A stretch of DNA of 23,257 nt from Acidimicrobiaceae bacterium (GCA_002722525.1 PBMJ01000030.1:1-23257), one strand, 5' to 3'. Shown: positions 6,231-14,186, counted from the stretch's first letter. Numbers and translations are program-made. The notes: generated by a model not told the origin, from the sequence alone.

Positions 6231-9038
6231 AACCAAGTTGATGGTGGACCGCAAAGCGCTTCTAATGATCTTGATTCGGAAAGCACAACAACCGATGCAG
6301 AACCGGAAAGCACAACAACTGATGCAGAACCGGAAAGCATAACAACTGATGCAGATCCGGAAACGAAAGATATAGAAGCTCCTGACCTTACGATCATGTC
6401 TAAACATCCAACGATTACCTGCTTGAATGGGGTCTTTGATAAATTTGTCAATGTCTTTGGCATGTACGTGATGGGGACTCCCGAAGCTCCTGAATCTTTT
6501 GTTAATCACTCTGCGGGTGTACTTGCCCAATATCTTGATAATGACGAAGATGGGAATGTTGATAACCAAAAAGTCTTAGATTTCCTAGTTGAAGCCAACC
6601 GTGTTGTCCCCCTTTGGTCACAAAGCGATTCGGAAAGTTTCTACGAAGAGACTGACGGAGGAGCCTTATGCGAAGAAAGGGTATCCTTCGGAGCAAGTAT
6701 GTTCCTCGATGATAAATGGGCGTTAGGAGGAATAAAAGCTGCCGGAGATTGGGATACGAACCTTGAAGAAATCTGGCATATTATTACTTGGGGCTGGGAC
6801 CATGCCTACCCGGTAGATTTCGGTGTTATGCGGGGCAATAGCCAAATTGGTGAAGCCATGGATGCAGCTCGGGGTGGTCAATTACAAAATCCTCCTGAAA
6901 CTTACCCAGAAGAAGCATGGTACAAATACTATGACCCCACCTGTGAATACGCCTGTCAAATATATGAATATTTTTATTGGATTCTTATGGCAAACATCGG
7001 CGCTTTAGATCCGCAATATACAGATAAATGTGAATCCTCCAAAGACGAATGGCACATCTGCACTAAAGAAGAGTTGCAACAAATAGATCCTAAAGCCTAT
7101 GACTTGCTCAACAATCAAGGATTCGAACTCCCAACCCAAATACCTAATGGTTTATATAGAGGTATTGTTCCGGTAGGAGATAATCCTGTAGCGATGACAT
7201 TCGATGGAAGTCATCTTTGGGTTATTGATTATTATTCAGCCGATGAATCATTGGTGAAAATTGATCCAAATAAAGGCACGATCTCAGATGTGTTTCCAAT
7301 TGGCTCTAGACTCATTGCTTTAGGCTTTGATGGCCAAAGTATTTGGGTTGCTAACCGTGAAAACAACTCGGCCATGAAAATCGATACGCAATCAGGTCAA
7401 ATATTAAAAGAAATCGATCTTGGAAATGAGCCATCTGACATGGTATTTGATGGTGAAAATATATGGGTATCTGTTTCCGACCCCAGAAGCGGCGATTCGT
7501 TAATCAAAATCAATCCATCAACAAATCAAATTACAGGGACCATTGAGACTGACCGTAATTTATCTGGGATGGTTTTCGATGGTCGCAACATGTGGGTGGC
7601 AAATGCCTCAGATAACACAGTTCTAAAGGTAGATACTTCTCGAGACGTTATTACTGCCATCGTCTATGTCGGGGGAGGCCCCACTCATTTAACGTTCGAT
7701 GGAACTAACATCTGGGTTACCAACTATGACGATGACACGATTTCGAAAGTAGACCCCACAAGTCATAAAGTAATCGATGTCATCCAAGTCGGGAATGGTC
7801 CTACAGAGATAGCATTCGATGGAAACAGCATCTGGGTCGTTTATTTGGAAGATCAAACAGTTTCTAGAATTAACCCAAAGACAAATGAAATCATCAAAGT
7901 AGCTAGTTTGAATGGCTTCACAAATGCCATGGTATTTGACGGAAATAATATGTGGGTTAGTAACGGCCCCGAAAAAGGGACAGTTGTTAAATTGATTTCA
8001 AATGAGTCCTTAGGAGAAATTAGTAGACCTAATAGTGACCAACTCGATACAGAGGAGCTAGCGATAGATCTTAACGCACAAACCGAATGTTCAGAAACAT
8101 TGGTTTCAGATTGCGTGGCAGCAATAATCAATACAGGGAAAAATCCTAGCGACATAGCATTCGATGGCCAAAATATTTGGGTCCTCGATAACGGGTTAAT
8201 CGGTAACAATGGCCCAACAATTACAAAAATCAATCCCGATACAAACGAAATTCTATTCACTGATGAGCTAGAGGGAAGCCCTTCAGATGTTATTTATGAT
8301 GGATTGAATATCTGGATTGGAGGAAGCATCCTCCATAAAGTGAACCCTTCTTCGAACATTGTTGATGTTGTAGCAACCGAAGTTGGAAATTTAGTGTTCG
8401 ATGGTGAACACATCTGGGGGGTTAAAGGTTGGCACGGGCAAGAATTAGTAAAGATAAATTCCGTTACTGGAAGTGTTCTCTCGACACTCGATGTAGGTAT
8501 GGATCTATATGGCATAGCTTCGAATGGGAATTACCTTTGGGTTTCGCAACCTTTTGATGACTCCATTACGAAAATCGATATTGCAGATAACAAAGTCGTA
8601 GATACTTTCCCAATTAAAATTGATAAACCGGGAAAAGTGTACGATTGGGTCTCGAATACGGTTTTTGATTATCCATATTACGAGGAGACCCGCCCGTGGG
8701 AGGTGAAATTTGATGGCCGTTACCTATGGGTTGCTCATCTTAATAACGCATCTATTTCAAAAATCGATATAACGAATAACCAAGTTCTAGCAAGTATTTC
8801 AATTGGGGATTATCCTCAAGATATTGAATTTGACGGATCCTATATCTGGGTCGTGAATTGTGTCTGTAATGGGGTTGGTGAATCAATACCAGGAAATATT
8901 TTAAAGATTGACCCGTCAATAGATCGGGTCGTAGCAATAATTACGCTGGGACGAAGTCCTGAAGATCTTGTATTTGATGGAAGCCACTTATGGGTAGCAA
9001 ATCAGTATGACGACAGCATCTCAAAGGTTATCCCTTAA
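6150..9038 (+). CDS. Large lipoprotein: unknown N-terminal domain plus two seven-bladed propellers
   Basis: 962 residues. Signal peptide with lipobox LVAC (Cys22), then an acidic linker with three ESTTTDAEP repeats (about 43-72). Residues about 85-335 form a compact domain I cannot name. It contains a Ca-binding-like DNDEDGNVDN (130-139), an acidic/His cluster EEIWH (206-210) and WDH (216-218), and several Cys that could form disulfides; a metal enzyme is possible but unproven. From about 340 to the end there are 14 blades, each carrying a (F/Y)DG..(I/L/M)W signature or a close variant such as SNGNYLW. Seven precede a linker (about 620-660) and seven follow it, so two complete seven-bladed YVTN/NHL-type propellers are likely. 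Probably displayed on the cell surface for binding or sensing. The start is fixed by the cassette. Confidence 0.85.
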   Translation: MVKGVATSIITIAILMSSLVACGGSEINQVDGGPQSASNDLDSESTTTDAEPESTTTDAEPESITTDADPETKDIEAPDLTIMSKHPTITCLNGVFDKFVNVFGMYVMGTPEAPESFVNHSAGVLAQYLDNDEDGNVDNQKVLDFLVEANRVVPLWSQSDSESFYEETDGGALCEERVSFGASMFLDDKWALGGIKAAGDWDTNLEEIWHIITWGWDHAYPVDFGVMRGNSQIGEAMDAARGGQLQNPPETYPEEAWYKYYDPTCEYACQIYEYFYWILMANIGALDPQYTDKCESSKDEWHICTKEELQQIDPKAYDLLNNQGFELPTQIPNGLYRGIVPVGDNPVAMTFDGSHLWVIDYYSADESLVKIDPNKGTISDVFPIGSRLIALGFDGQSIWVANRENNSAMKIDTQSGQILKEIDLGNEPSDMVFDGENIWVSVSDPRSGDSLIKINPSTNQITGTIETDRNLSGMVFDGRNMWVANASDNTVLKVDTSRDVITAIVYVGGGPTHLTFDGTNIWVTNYDDDTISKVDPTSHKVIDVIQVGNGPTEIAFDGNSIWVVYLEDQTVSRINPKTNEIIKVASLNGFTNAMVFDGNNMWVSNGPEKGTVVKLISNESLGEISRPNSDQLDTEELAIDLNAQTECSETLVSDCVAAIINTGKNPSDIAFDGQNIWVLDNGLIGNNGPTITKINPDTNEILFTDELEGSPSDVIYDGLNIWIGGSILHKVNPSSNIVDVVATEVGNLVFDGEHIWGVKGWHGQELVKINSVTGSVLSTLDVGMDLYGIASNGNYLWVSQPFDDSITKIDIADNKVVDTFPIKIDKPGKVYDWVSNTVFDYPYYEETRPWEVKFDGRYLWVAHLNNASISKIDITNNQVLASISIGDYPQDIEFDGSYIWVVNCVCNGVGESIPGNILKIDPSIDRVVAIITLGRSPEDLVFDGSHLWVANQYDDSISKVIP
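6279..6359 (+). repeat. Three 27-bp tandem repeats in the lipoprotein linker
   Basis: Three consecutive units of gaaagcacaacaaccgatgc plus agaaccg, with a few substitutions in the third. They encode ES(T/I)TTDA(E/D)P in the spacer between lipid anchor and N-terminal domain. A separate slippage-type array from the one at 5309. Confidence 0.85.
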
Positions 9039-9180
9039 TAAAGCGCTATAAACACATGCCCTCTAGCACCTCTAAATGTGCCTAAAGCAGTGAATAAATG
9101 TCCCAACTTGCTCCGAAGTGTGTCATTTGATAATTTCACTCAGAGTTTGTAGAAGTTATTTTGAAGGAGTATTTATTGCT

Positions 9181-9687
9181 ATGGATGATAAACAAAAAGG
9201 TAATTTAGCCCAGATACTTTCAATAATCGCTTTTGTATCCTTTGTTCTTTCTTGGGTTATTCCATGTATTTTAGAAAGCTATTTTACTTGGGGAGAAATG
9301 TTTCAATTAATGCTAGGACTTGAAGCTCTCAAAAATTTACCAGACTCATTTGAATGGTTTTCTAATATCTTTAACGCGCTGCTCTTCTATATATTGTTAG
9401 TATTAGTTATAGTGACTTCAATTAAATCGACTTCGAAATCAAATGCTGCCCATGACCAATCTTCAGCTGAATCAACGGTTGGCACTTCAAATAAGGATTA
9501 TGCCGTAGCAATTCTATTGAGTTTCTTTCTAGGAGGGCTTGGGGTTGATCGTTTTTATTTGGGTTATAAGGGGCTTGGAATCTTGAAGTTGCTGACGCTT
9601 GGAGGACTTGGAATTTGGGCTCTCATTGACTTTGTTTTAATTGTTTTGAAAAAAGTTCCGGATGTTCACGGCCATCCGCTTGCTTGA
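9181..9687 (+). CDS. TM2-domain membrane protein
   Basis: 168 residues from ATG 9181, which has GAAGGAG upstream; the frame is open from 9118 but the longer start lacks a ribosome site. Two N-terminal transmembrane helices (about 10-32 and 60-80) are separated by a loop and followed by a polar Ser-rich stretch. A C-terminal TM2 domain comes next: KDYAVAILLSFFLGGLGVDR, then FYLGY, a G-rich turn and a second helix ending in ALIDF. The DRFYLG motif between the two helices is the family hallmark. TM2 proteins are widespread; their bacterial role is not settled. It follows the large lipoprotein by 142 bp on the same strand, and cotranscription is uncertain. Confidence 0.85.
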   Translation: MDDKQKGNLAQILSIIAFVSFVLSWVIPCILESYFTWGEMFQLMLGLEALKNLPDSFEWFSNIFNALLFYILLVLVIVTSIKSTSKSNAAHDQSSAESTVGTSNKDYAVAILLSFFLGGLGVDRFYLGYKGLGILKLLTLGGLGIWALIDFVLIVLKKVPDVHGHPLA

Positions 9688-9701
9688 TTTCTACTAGCTC
9701 T

Positions 9702-9911
9702 TTATAGAGGCCTGTTTTTCCAGCTTTTCTCTGGATGATGATTGTCCTGTTTTTTGCTGCTATCGAACTTTTGTTGCTTCTTTGGGCCGGCCGTGTTCAT
9801 AGCTGTATTTTCCTGAACTCGTTTTCTCTTTGAAGAGGGAGGTGATTTGGGGCGAGTTCCTTTTTCTGTTACCCGACCACCGCTCTTTCTTTTTTTCGGA
9901 GGCTTACCCAT
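9702..9911 (-). CDS. Small highly basic protein, unknown
   Basis: 69 residues, start MGKPPKKRKSGGRVTEKGTR, about a third Lys/Arg, with no hydrophobic core. Its stop lies 15 bp past the end of the convergent TM2 gene. The opening GKPP, GGRVT and KGTRP blocks look ordered rather than random, and the composition would suit a nucleic-acid-binding tail or a ribosome-associated peptide, but I do not recognise a family. No Shine-Dalgarno is visible. It could be a spurious frame; the lack of any competing ORF supports it modestly. Confidence 0.45.
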   Translation of the reverse strand: MGKPPKKRKSGGRVTEKGTRPKSPPSSKRKRVQENTAMNTAGPKKQQKFDSSKKQDNHHPEKSWKNRPL

Positions 9912-10025
9912 GTCTTAATAGTAGAGCTAGTTATGGACGGTGTAATGCGATGCTGAGTGTACAAGCGGTTATCTGCTCGAAGATATGCAGATCGCTGATT
10001 ATTTGTTTAGTACCCTTGGGAACTT

Positions 10026-10332
10026 ATGCACATAACAATTGACGGTCTAGCAAAAGAGGGAGATGGTGTAGGTCGATGCTCTGACGGAAGAGCTATTTTT
10101 GTTTGAGATGCATTGTTGGGTGAAAAAGTTGATGTTGTCACGATAGAAGAAAGAACAAAATCCCTTCGCGGCAGCGCCGTATCTGTCCTGGAGCCGAATA
10201 GTTATCGAATAAAGCCTTTTTGTAGTCACGTTCAAGATGGTGGATAGAGGATTCCAGTTAGGTGAGGTAGTCGTCCTTGACCTTTTCCCTCAGACTTCTC
10301 ATATCGAGGTGATCTCAACGTTTGTTCGGTAG
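10026..10332 (+). pseudogene. TrmA/RlmCD-type RNA uridine methyltransferase pseudogene, core deleted
   Basis: From ATG 10026 the frame reads MHITIDGLAKEGDGVGRCSD, then GRAIFV, a TGA stop (10104-10106), DALLGEKVDVV and on to RIKPFCSH, ending at TAG 10245-10247. This is a TRAM domain followed by the start of the Cys cluster of class I m5U RNA methyltransferases, where FVPGALPGE would be expected around the stop. In the +1 frame, 10252-10332 reads FQLGEVVVLDLFPQTSHIEV then ISTFVR, which matches the extreme C-terminus (D.FP.T.H.E) of the same family. About 300 residues, including the SAM-binding site and the catalytic Cys, are missing between them. Lesions seen: an in-frame stop, a large internal deletion and a frame change at the joint. 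Clearly non-functional as an enzyme. Confidence 0.8.
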
Positions 10333-10394
10333 CTAATCTCTTAGAACCTTAAGCCGCTAGCATCTACTGTCAATAACTTTCCTTCGATGGATAG

Positions 10395-10440
10395 AGACTA
10401 AGAGTAAATTTTGGTTTCTATCAATATTTACTCTTAGTCT
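10395..10440. terminator. Perfect 15-bp inverted repeat, possible terminator or attenuator
   Basis: agactaagagtaaat (10395-10409) and its exact complement (10426-10440), with a 16-nt loop. It lies 17 bp beyond the stop of the minus-strand lipoprotein at 10458, so a terminator is the simplest reading, but no T-run follows on that strand. A competing stem, gatagagac (10390-10398) with gtttctatc (10414-10422), has one G-T pair and would break the main hairpin. Confidence 0.5.
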
Positions 10441-10457
10441 TTAAGGTGAATGCAGTA

Positions 10458-11246
10458 TTATGGCAAGTACTGTTCAAGTATTTCTGTTACACGGCCATTA
10501 TTGATAGCAACCCATACGTAACAGGGAGTTTCACCTCCAGCCCAGCAGAGGTATTTACCACTATCTGAAGGCCATTCAGCATAATTTATCATTTCTGTCG
10601 GTTGTGGATAGTTCTCATTATGTAGCCGGATTTCATGAACCAAGGCCTGTTGATCTACTTCGAGATCAAATACATTTGGGTTCTGATTAGATATGTAGAA
10701 TCCAGTCATGAGTTCTCCATAACCTTCCTCTGAAGCCTTCTCTTGAGCTAATTCGTCTACATAGAAACAAGCAAGATCAAATATTATTGAGTCAGTGTTC
10801 TTCACCTGGATGAGGCCAAACCAAATTCCATCAGTTAGTTCATTAGATTGTGGAGTACACCCCGACCCTTTACCACCTTGTGATCCTTCATATGTGTCTG
10901 TAAATGTTAAAGACTGAGGGTCGTAAAAGTAAAAAGCATATTGAGAAGGATCGTTATTTGTAGAATCCGTACCTGAGCCTGAGACCGGTGAAGCCTCATA
11001 TTCTGGTTCGGTATTGAACGTTTCCTTATTATCATCCTGCTCTGCTTGTGTCTCTTGACTGGTCTGGAGTTCTTTTTCATGCCCCTGTTGCATTTGTGTC
11101 TCTTCAGCAAGCGATGAGGCGCTTTCGGCAGTATTTTTTGTATCGCTTCTTCCACAAGCCGATATAAGCATCAAAGAAACCAAAACGAGCGCAGTGGCAC
11201 TTTTAGTATCCAAACTGTTTTTAATTTTTATACATATAGCTTTCAT
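10458..11246 (-). CDS. Lipoprotein of unknown function
   Basis: 262 residues. Basic N-terminus, hydrophobic segment and lipobox ISAC (Cys31), then a Gln/Glu/Ser-rich low-complexity linker to about residue 100. The C-terminal domain (about 103-262) starts YAFYFYDPQSLTF and contains four Cys (GCTPQ, ACFYVDE, LCWAG, PCYVW) that could form two disulfides in the extracellular space. Not recognised. A strong ribosome site, GGAG six bases before the ATG, fixes the start, unlike the leaderless-looking lipoproteins nearby. It follows the DEAD-box helicase on the same strand after 143 bp. A long inverted repeat lies just past its stop. Confidence 0.8.
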   Translation of the reverse strand: MKAICIKIKNSLDTKSATALVLVSLMLISACGRSDTKNTAESASSLAEETQMQQGHEKELQTSQETQAEQDDNKETFNTEPEYEASPVSGSGTDSTNNDPSQYAFYFYDPQSLTFTDTYEGSQGGKGSGCTPQSNELTDGIWFGLIQVKNTDSIIFDLACFYVDELAQEKASEEGYGELMTGFYISNQNPNVFDLEVDQQALVHEIRLHNENYPQPTEMINYAEWPSDSGKYLCWAGGETPCYVWVAINNGRVTEILEQYLP

Positions 11247-11389
11247 TTTCTTCTCCTATGAAGTTATTCAGGAGATAGACAGACTTGTAACTAATTCCTT
11301 ACACCCAATTGTGGATTTTCTTCTATTTATAGATTAGGCCAGATTCTAAGACTTCCTAATTCGTGTTTTGAGAACGAACTACTGATCTT

Positions 11390-12802
11390 TTACCTTTTGA
11401 TAGGTTGCAAGTGAGCGCGTCTAGCTTTTCTATTTGGTTTTCCATTTGGCTTGACTTCAGGTTTCCTCTTATTTCCACTTGACTGAGATTTATGAGATTT
11501 ATGAGATTTATTTTTATTGGAGTTTTGGTTTTTGTGAGATGAGTTTTTGCTTTTAGGTTTCTGGTTTCCATGATTGTTAGAAGACTTTTTTTGAGTAGTC
11601 TTCTTCCTTTGGTTTGAACCTTTTTGTGATTTCTTTTTTGGTCCTGAACCCTGATGGTTTCTGGCGTTGGAGGAAGAACTTAATGTAGTTAGTTCTCCTG
11701 GTTGGATTTTACGAATAGAGTCGCTGATACCTAAGCGGGCTTGCATTTTCTGTGCTGCCCGTTTTTGATCTGGTTGAATGATAGAAAAAACTATTCCCTT
11801 GTTTCCTGCTCTGGCTGTTCGCCCAGACCTGTGTATATACGCTTTATGATCTTCAGGAAGGTCGAAATGCACTACAAGTTCAACTCCATCAACATGTATT
11901 CCACGAGCGGCTACATCTGTAGCGACAAGAGCTTGGACTTTGCCCTTGCTAAAGTTCTTAAGCGCTCTTTGCCTTTGGTTTTGACTTTTGCCACCGTGAA
12001 TAGATTCAGCAGTGATATCAAACCGTTTAAGTTTCTTTACTAAACGGTCAGATCCATGCCTTGTTCGACAAAAAATAATGGCTGGCCATATAGCTTTAAC
12101 TGCATCAGCTGCAACTTTTGATTTTTCTGATTTTTTAGCGACAAAATATGTATGTATTGCCTGTTTGATGTCGGGAGTCTTTTCGCCTACCTCCCTAAGC
12201 ACGGGGTCGCGTTGATAGCGTTTTTTTAAATGCTCTACATCTCGATCAAGAGTTGCTGAGAAAAGAATAGTCTGCCGGTCACTAGAGGTTTGATCAAGGA
12301 TCCTTTTGACGGCAGGCATAAACCCCATATCAGCCATCCGGTCAGCTTCATCAATAACTACCTGCTTTACTGATTCTAAATTCAACTCTTCTTGCTCTAT
12401 TAGATCTTCAAGGCGCCCCGGACAAGCAACAAGAATATCCACTCCGTTGACTAAAGCTTTTCGTTGAGGGCCATAACCGACACCACCGTAAACTACAAAG
12501 ACTGTCCTTTTTCCGCTGAACGTCCGAAGTTCATTACAAATCTGCTGTGCTAACTCTCTTGTCGGCGCAAGAATCAGGCTTTGTGGCTTTCTTGGCTTAG
12601 ATGCTTTTGTCTTGGCTGCAAGCGGTATTCCAAAAGCGAGGGTCTTCCCAGACCCGGTCGGCGCTCTTCCACAGATGTCTTTGCCTTCTAAACCATCTTT
12701 GATTGTCTTTTCTTGAATTTCAAATGGTTCTGAAATCCCTCTTTGATTAAGGGCTTCGACTATCCACTGAGGGACTCCGAGATCTGAAAATTTTTTTGGC
12801 AT
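11390..12802 (-). CDS. DEAD-box ATP-dependent RNA helicase, RhlE-like
   Basis: 470 residues. Unwinds RNA duplexes using ATP; members act in ribosome assembly, mRNA decay or cold adaptation. Motifs in order: Q motif (F5, then PFEIQ 26-30), motif I APTGSGKT (47-54), Ia PTRELA (80-85), Ib PGR (128-130), II DEAD (151-154), III SAT (182-184). Later come RHGSDR, VATDVAARGIHV (motif V) and HRSGRTARAG (motif VI). After about residue 375 comes a Lys/Ser/Asn/Gln-rich basic tail, typical of RhlE/CsdA-type helicases and probably used to hold RNA. Length and motifs are intact. AGGA upstream of the ATG may be the ribosome site. The specific physiological role cannot be read from the sequence. Confidence 0.93.
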   Translation of the reverse strand: MPKKFSDLGVPQWIVEALNQRGISEPFEIQEKTIKDGLEGKDICGRAPTGSGKTLAFGIPLAAKTKASKPRKPQSLILAPTRELAQQICNELRTFSGKRTVFVVYGGVGYGPQRKALVNGVDILVACPGRLEDLIEQEELNLESVKQVVIDEADRMADMGFMPAVKRILDQTSSDRQTILFSATLDRDVEHLKKRYQRDPVLREVGEKTPDIKQAIHTYFVAKKSEKSKVAADAVKAIWPAIIFCRTRHGSDRLVKKLKRFDITAESIHGGKSQNQRQRALKNFSKGKVQALVATDVAARGIHVDGVELVVHFDLPEDHKAYIHRSGRTARAGNKGIVFSIIQPDQKRAAQKMQARLGISDSIRKIQPGELTTLSSSSNARNHQGSGPKKKSQKGSNQRKKTTQKKSSNNHGNQKPKSKNSSHKNQNSNKNKSHKSHKSQSSGNKRKPEVKPNGKPNRKARRAHLQPIKR

Positions 12803-12908
12803 ACAGTTCCTAGTTACTTAGAGAATGATTGCTGTTGACGTAGGTGTTTAGAATCTCTTAAGTTAACCAATTAATAAATCGAACTTACGAAGCAGCAGTA
12901 TTGCAATC

Positions 12909-12924
12909 ATGATCTGTTGATCAT
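12909..12924. promoter_or_regulatory. Short palindrome upstream of the helicase
   Basis: ATGATC-TGTT-GATCAT, a perfect 6-bp dyad about 107 bp upstream of the helicase start. Could be a hairpin or a dimer-binding site; weak by itself. Confidence 0.2.
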
Positions 12925-12979
12925 AGCTACTTGATAGTTTAGATCCTCTTACTGTCACGGATTACACAATCCTCGTTAA

Positions 12980-13156
12980 CAAAATATCTTTGAAATATAC
13001 CTTTACATTGAAAGGCGTGTTTATGAAGGAGCAACCAGTCATAGAGGTGCTCCAGATATACATTGGCCTGATCTGATGGATTGGATGTATGACCGAATTT
13101 ATGACTTCCCAGTGGATGAAGAGAATGAGTGTTTAACAACCACTATTAGTGAATGA
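12980..13156 (+). pseudogene. Coding-looking fragment without a start, unknown
   Basis: After an in-frame TAA (12977-12979) the plus frame reads 58 codons. The core is IERRVYEGATSHRGAPDIHW, then PDLMDWMYDRIYDFPVDEEN, ending at TGA 13154-13156. It has no ATG, but its composition is that of a folded protein, with Trp/Tyr/Asp-rich helices and few rare residues. It may be the C-terminal remnant of a lost gene, or a gene with a frameshifted start. I do not recognise the family. The rest of 12803-13322 shows no other gene. Confidence 0.35.
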
Positions 13157-13311
13157 CCAAAAGATCTCTACTAGCTCTAGATCCAGAGAAGGACTAAGGC
13201 CGCCAGCCATAAACAAGACATACTCCAACACATAGTAATTAAGGCTACAGGGCTTTGATAGAAGCTTCTAATAGTTCATTTAGCCGAAACCATATTTTTC
13301 TCAATAAGTTC

Positions 13312-13348
13312 CCAAAATAAAAGTTGGCCAGTCCGAAGACTGGCCAAC
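13312..13348 (-). terminator. Rho-independent terminator of the rhodopsin gene
   Basis: An 11-bp perfect stem, gttggccagtc (13323-13333) and gactggccaac (13338-13348). On the rhodopsin strand the loop is TTCG, a very stable tetraloop, and the stem is followed by TTTTATTTT. It lies 18 bp after the rhodopsin stop codon. A textbook intrinsic terminator on the minus strand. Confidence 0.95.
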
Positions 13349-13365
13349 CTAGGGGGGTAAAACGT

Positions 13366-14082
13366 TTAGCCGGTTACTTCTGCTTCAGTCCGAGCCTTAG
13401 CTATCCACAAGATCATAAGACCATAAAGCCCTTTCGCTGTGATATCAGCAAATGTGTACCCAACCTGCCGTAAAGTTTCCAATGTTTCTGATTCTCCATC
13501 AAAGATTGGAAACAGGTAAGCGATGGGGTAGACCATCCATGTCGTAAGAAGAACATAGGTTGCGTTTTTAATCTGGGCAGCTACTGCTCCTGTTTCTCTT
13601 TGGCTAGCTTTTTGTAGTTCACCGAAGAGAGTCTTAAGGATGAAGATAAATGGCAGGATAGCGAGAACCCAGAAAGTCCATTTAGCCCCATTGCCGTTGG
13701 CAACTTCACCTGGATACCCGAGGCCAACCATTAAAATTGTTGCTGGAACGAGTTTGAGCATGAGACTCCGACGTTCCTGTTTTGCAACTCCTAGAACGAT
13801 AAGTAGCTCAATAATGAGTAGTGGGACTGTGATGAGCCAGTCGGCGTAACGGTATCCTTCGTTCATTACACCTTCGCCGAAGTCTGACCAGATTCTGTAG
13901 TAGTGGTATCCAGCTATTCCAACGACAATTGCTGAAACTGCGATACCTGCCTGATATTGCTTGTTAACTGACCTCATTTGTGTAAGGAAGTAAACAAAAG
14001 CACCGAACATTACAGCCGTTCCAAATGAAAGGACGTTGTAGACCAGTGTGTAGTCTCCTCCTGTGAGCATTACGTTGTCCAA
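13366..14082 (-). CDS. Proton-pumping rhodopsin, proteorhodopsin-type, green-tuned
   Basis: 238 residues with seven transmembrane helices; a retinal-binding light-driven pump. Helix C carries RYADWLITVPLLIIE: Asp81 (proton acceptor), Thr85 and Glu92 (proton donor), the DTE pattern of outward proton pumps. Leu89 occupies the position of proteorhodopsin residue 105, where Leu gives green and Gln blue absorption. His60 (GYHYY) matches the His that pairs with the acceptor. Helix G has ADITAKGLYG with Asp213 and the Schiff-base Lys217. The start is TTG at 14082, five bases after GGAGG; the ATG four codons later would be too far away. It has its own terminator and no retinal or carotenoid gene beside it, so it is probably monocistronic. 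Motif roles are established for the family; numbering by eye. Confidence 0.95.
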   Translation of the reverse strand: MDNVMLTGGDYTLVYNVLSFGTAVMFGAFVYFLTQMRSVNKQYQAGIAVSAIVVGIAGYHYYRIWSDFGEGVMNEGYRYADWLITVPLLIIELLIVLGVAKQERRSLMLKLVPATILMVGLGYPGEVANGNGAKWTFWVLAILPFIFILKTLFGELQKASQRETGAVAAQIKNATYVLLTTWMVYPIAYLFPIFDGESETLETLRQVGYTFADITAKGLYGLMILWIAKARTEAEVTG

Positions 14083-14157
14083 GATTTCCTCCTTATGAAA
14101 ATTAATGGATGTTATTAAAATAAAATATTTTTTAATGGTTTTACATCTTTTCAGTAC

Positions 14158-14186
14158 GTGACATTTGTCCTAGTTACGCATGTCAC
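14158..14186. promoter_or_regulatory. Dyad upstream of the rhodopsin gene, candidate operator
   Basis: GTGACAT (14158-14164) and ATGTCAC (14180-14186) are perfect inverted repeats with their centres 22 bp apart, about two helical turns, as expected for a dimeric regulator. They lie 76-104 bp upstream of the rhodopsin start. The right half overlaps GTTACGCATGTCAC (14173-14186), itself nearly symmetric and similar to GTTACGGATGTAAC at 2-15. Confidence 0.4.

Noticed and set aside
6018..6569. Minus-strand frame of 183 codons with CISCYAFRF-type repeats
   Set aside because: Antisense shadow of the 27-bp linker repeat of the 962-aa lipoprotein; composition is not protein-like.
12939..13139. 66-codon minus frame in the helicase-rhodopsin gap
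   Set aside because: The opposite strand frame (12980-13156) has more protein-like composition; this one looks like its shadow.
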